The translations under genes and the position numbers were made by a program. The notes under the pieces are model-generated. The model was not told where the DNA came from, ran no database searches, and was given only the letters and a program-made list of their open reading frames with translations. From Desulfovibrio sp. (lineage in GTDB: Bacteria > Desulfobacterota > Desulfovibrionia > Desulfovibrionales > Desulfovibrionaceae): a stretch of DNA of 64,000 bases. The number at the start of each line of letters is the position of its first letter. Position 1 is the first letter of the stretch. Below are positions 62,941 to 64,000 of this stretch, piece by piece. The stretch lies in assembly GCA_024683955.1 (NCBI GenBank), contig JAIKXS010000065.1, forward strand, positions 62,001 to 126,000, read 5' to 3'.

Positions 62941-64000
62941 TGTCTCAAAACTCCGACATCGTTGTCGACCGCGCCAAATCTCAGTGGTCAGACCTTTGGA
63001 AAAAGGAAGACTACTGGGCTATTTGGCTTGGTCTTTTTATCCTTGCCGTTGCTCTGTGCGTTGTGATGAGCAACAAGACAGAGCTCCAAAATAAAAGCCG
63101 TCCGTATCTTGCCACCATTTTGCAGGAGAAGGCCAAACCCTTTAAGACCATAGAATTCTATGACGCGAAGGCCAATTTGAAAAAAATCCAGGGACGTGAT
63201 CTTCCCTTCCTGAAAAAAGTCCTCGGCCTTCTTGCCACTCCCGGCTCATGGCATTCCAATCCTCTTGACAGCCTCTCTCTTTCCGAAGAGACAGCCAAGG
63301 CTGCCAACGATAAGCTTCAGCCCAAGATAGACGCGGCAAAGAAAGCGTCTGCCGACGCCCTGGCACTCGCACGTCAGGCCCAGGATGCAGCCGCCAGTGC
63401 CGGCTACAAGGATGAGGCACTGAATTCCGCAGCGGCGACGGCCATTTCTGCCTGGCAGAAGGCCGAAGGTGACGTTTCGAAAATCACGAAAAAGATCAAG
63501 AAGCCTTTCAGCCGCTACGCATCCCTCATAGGACTCGGCATTCTCCTCGGCGTACTCACCACCTTTGGGGCCACTTTTATGGGCTACAATCCCGTAAAGT
63601 TTTTCCTCGGCTTCCTCGGTATCTATTTTCTCTGCGTTCTGGCACAGATCATGGGCAAGCAGGACGTCATGAAAGGCTGGGGACTGAACGCTGAAATATG
63701 GTCCATCGTCATCGGCATGCTCATTGCCAACACCATCGGCACGCCGCAATGGATCAAATACAGCGCCCAGGTCGAATATTTCATCAAGACAGGCCTTGTT
63801 CTTCTCGGCGCCGATGTTCTGATCTACAAACTGATGGCCATTGGTATTCCGGGCATTTTCGTTGCATGGGTCGTCACCCCCATCGTCCTTGTTACCACCT
63901 ATATTTTCGGTCAGAAGGTTCTCAAAATTCCTTCCCCAACACTCAACATCGTCATCTCTGCTGACATGAGCGTCTGCGGCACCTCGGCCGCCATCGCCAC
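62941..64000 (+). CDS. YeiH-family putative sulfate exporter, 3' end beyond window
   Basis: Open frame from ATG 62941 (SD AAGGAGG) to window end: MSQNSDIVVDRAKSQWSDLWKKEDYWAIWLGLFILAV ... LNAEIWSIVIGMLIANTIG ... NIVISADMSVCGTSAAIA; missed by the track because no stop is in the window. Confidence 0.85.

Noticed and set aside
1-64000. CRISPR arrays, rRNA, tRNA, complete transposons or prophage
   Set aside because: No regularly spaced repeats, conserved rRNA blocks, tRNA T-loops or phage structural genes were recognised by eye; tRNAscan-SE and Infernal would be decisive

Overview
The window is a roughly 52-55% GC bacterial chromosome segment. Its gene content, and an adenylate kinase with a metal-binding LID motif like that reported for Desulfovibrio gigas, suggest a Desulfovibrionaceae-like genome; that assignment is inference. 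Most of it is ordinary housekeeping sequence: glucan branching enzyme, exonuclease III, Rho, glutamate dehydrogenase, a KefB-type antiporter, PanD, a stand-alone IMP cyclohydrolase, HflX, a CDP-glucose sugar cassette, Ddl, an acyl-CoA ligase, FabF, lytic transglycosylases, HflKC, an EF-G-like GTPase, SelA, FolC, Adk, MobA, 6-phosphogluconolactonase, an MtaB-like enzyme, a divergent carbamoyltransferase, a HAD phosphatase and a truncated YeiH-family exporter. I saw no CRISPR array, rRNA, tRNA or complete mobile element. The best second-look signals are mostly absent from the ORF track: (i) a 57-aa ORF at 55341-55514 resembling a free-standing class III RNR (NrdD) glycyl-radical tail, with its own Shine-Dalgarno and terminator; (ii) hflX, whose reading frame extends upstream to an ATT codon at ideal distance from AAGGAG, with no canonical start; (iii) a decayed IS607-type serine recombinase at 11209-11611; (iv) a perfect hairpin between the Shine-Dalgarno and ATG of the KefB-like gene; (v) a divergent MYG1/DHH-like protein at 56271-57749; (vi) an EF-G paralogue and a carbamoyltransferase paralogue with altered catalytic motifs; and (vii) an unknown ORF coupled to panD. 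All calls come from reading the sequence; no database search was run.
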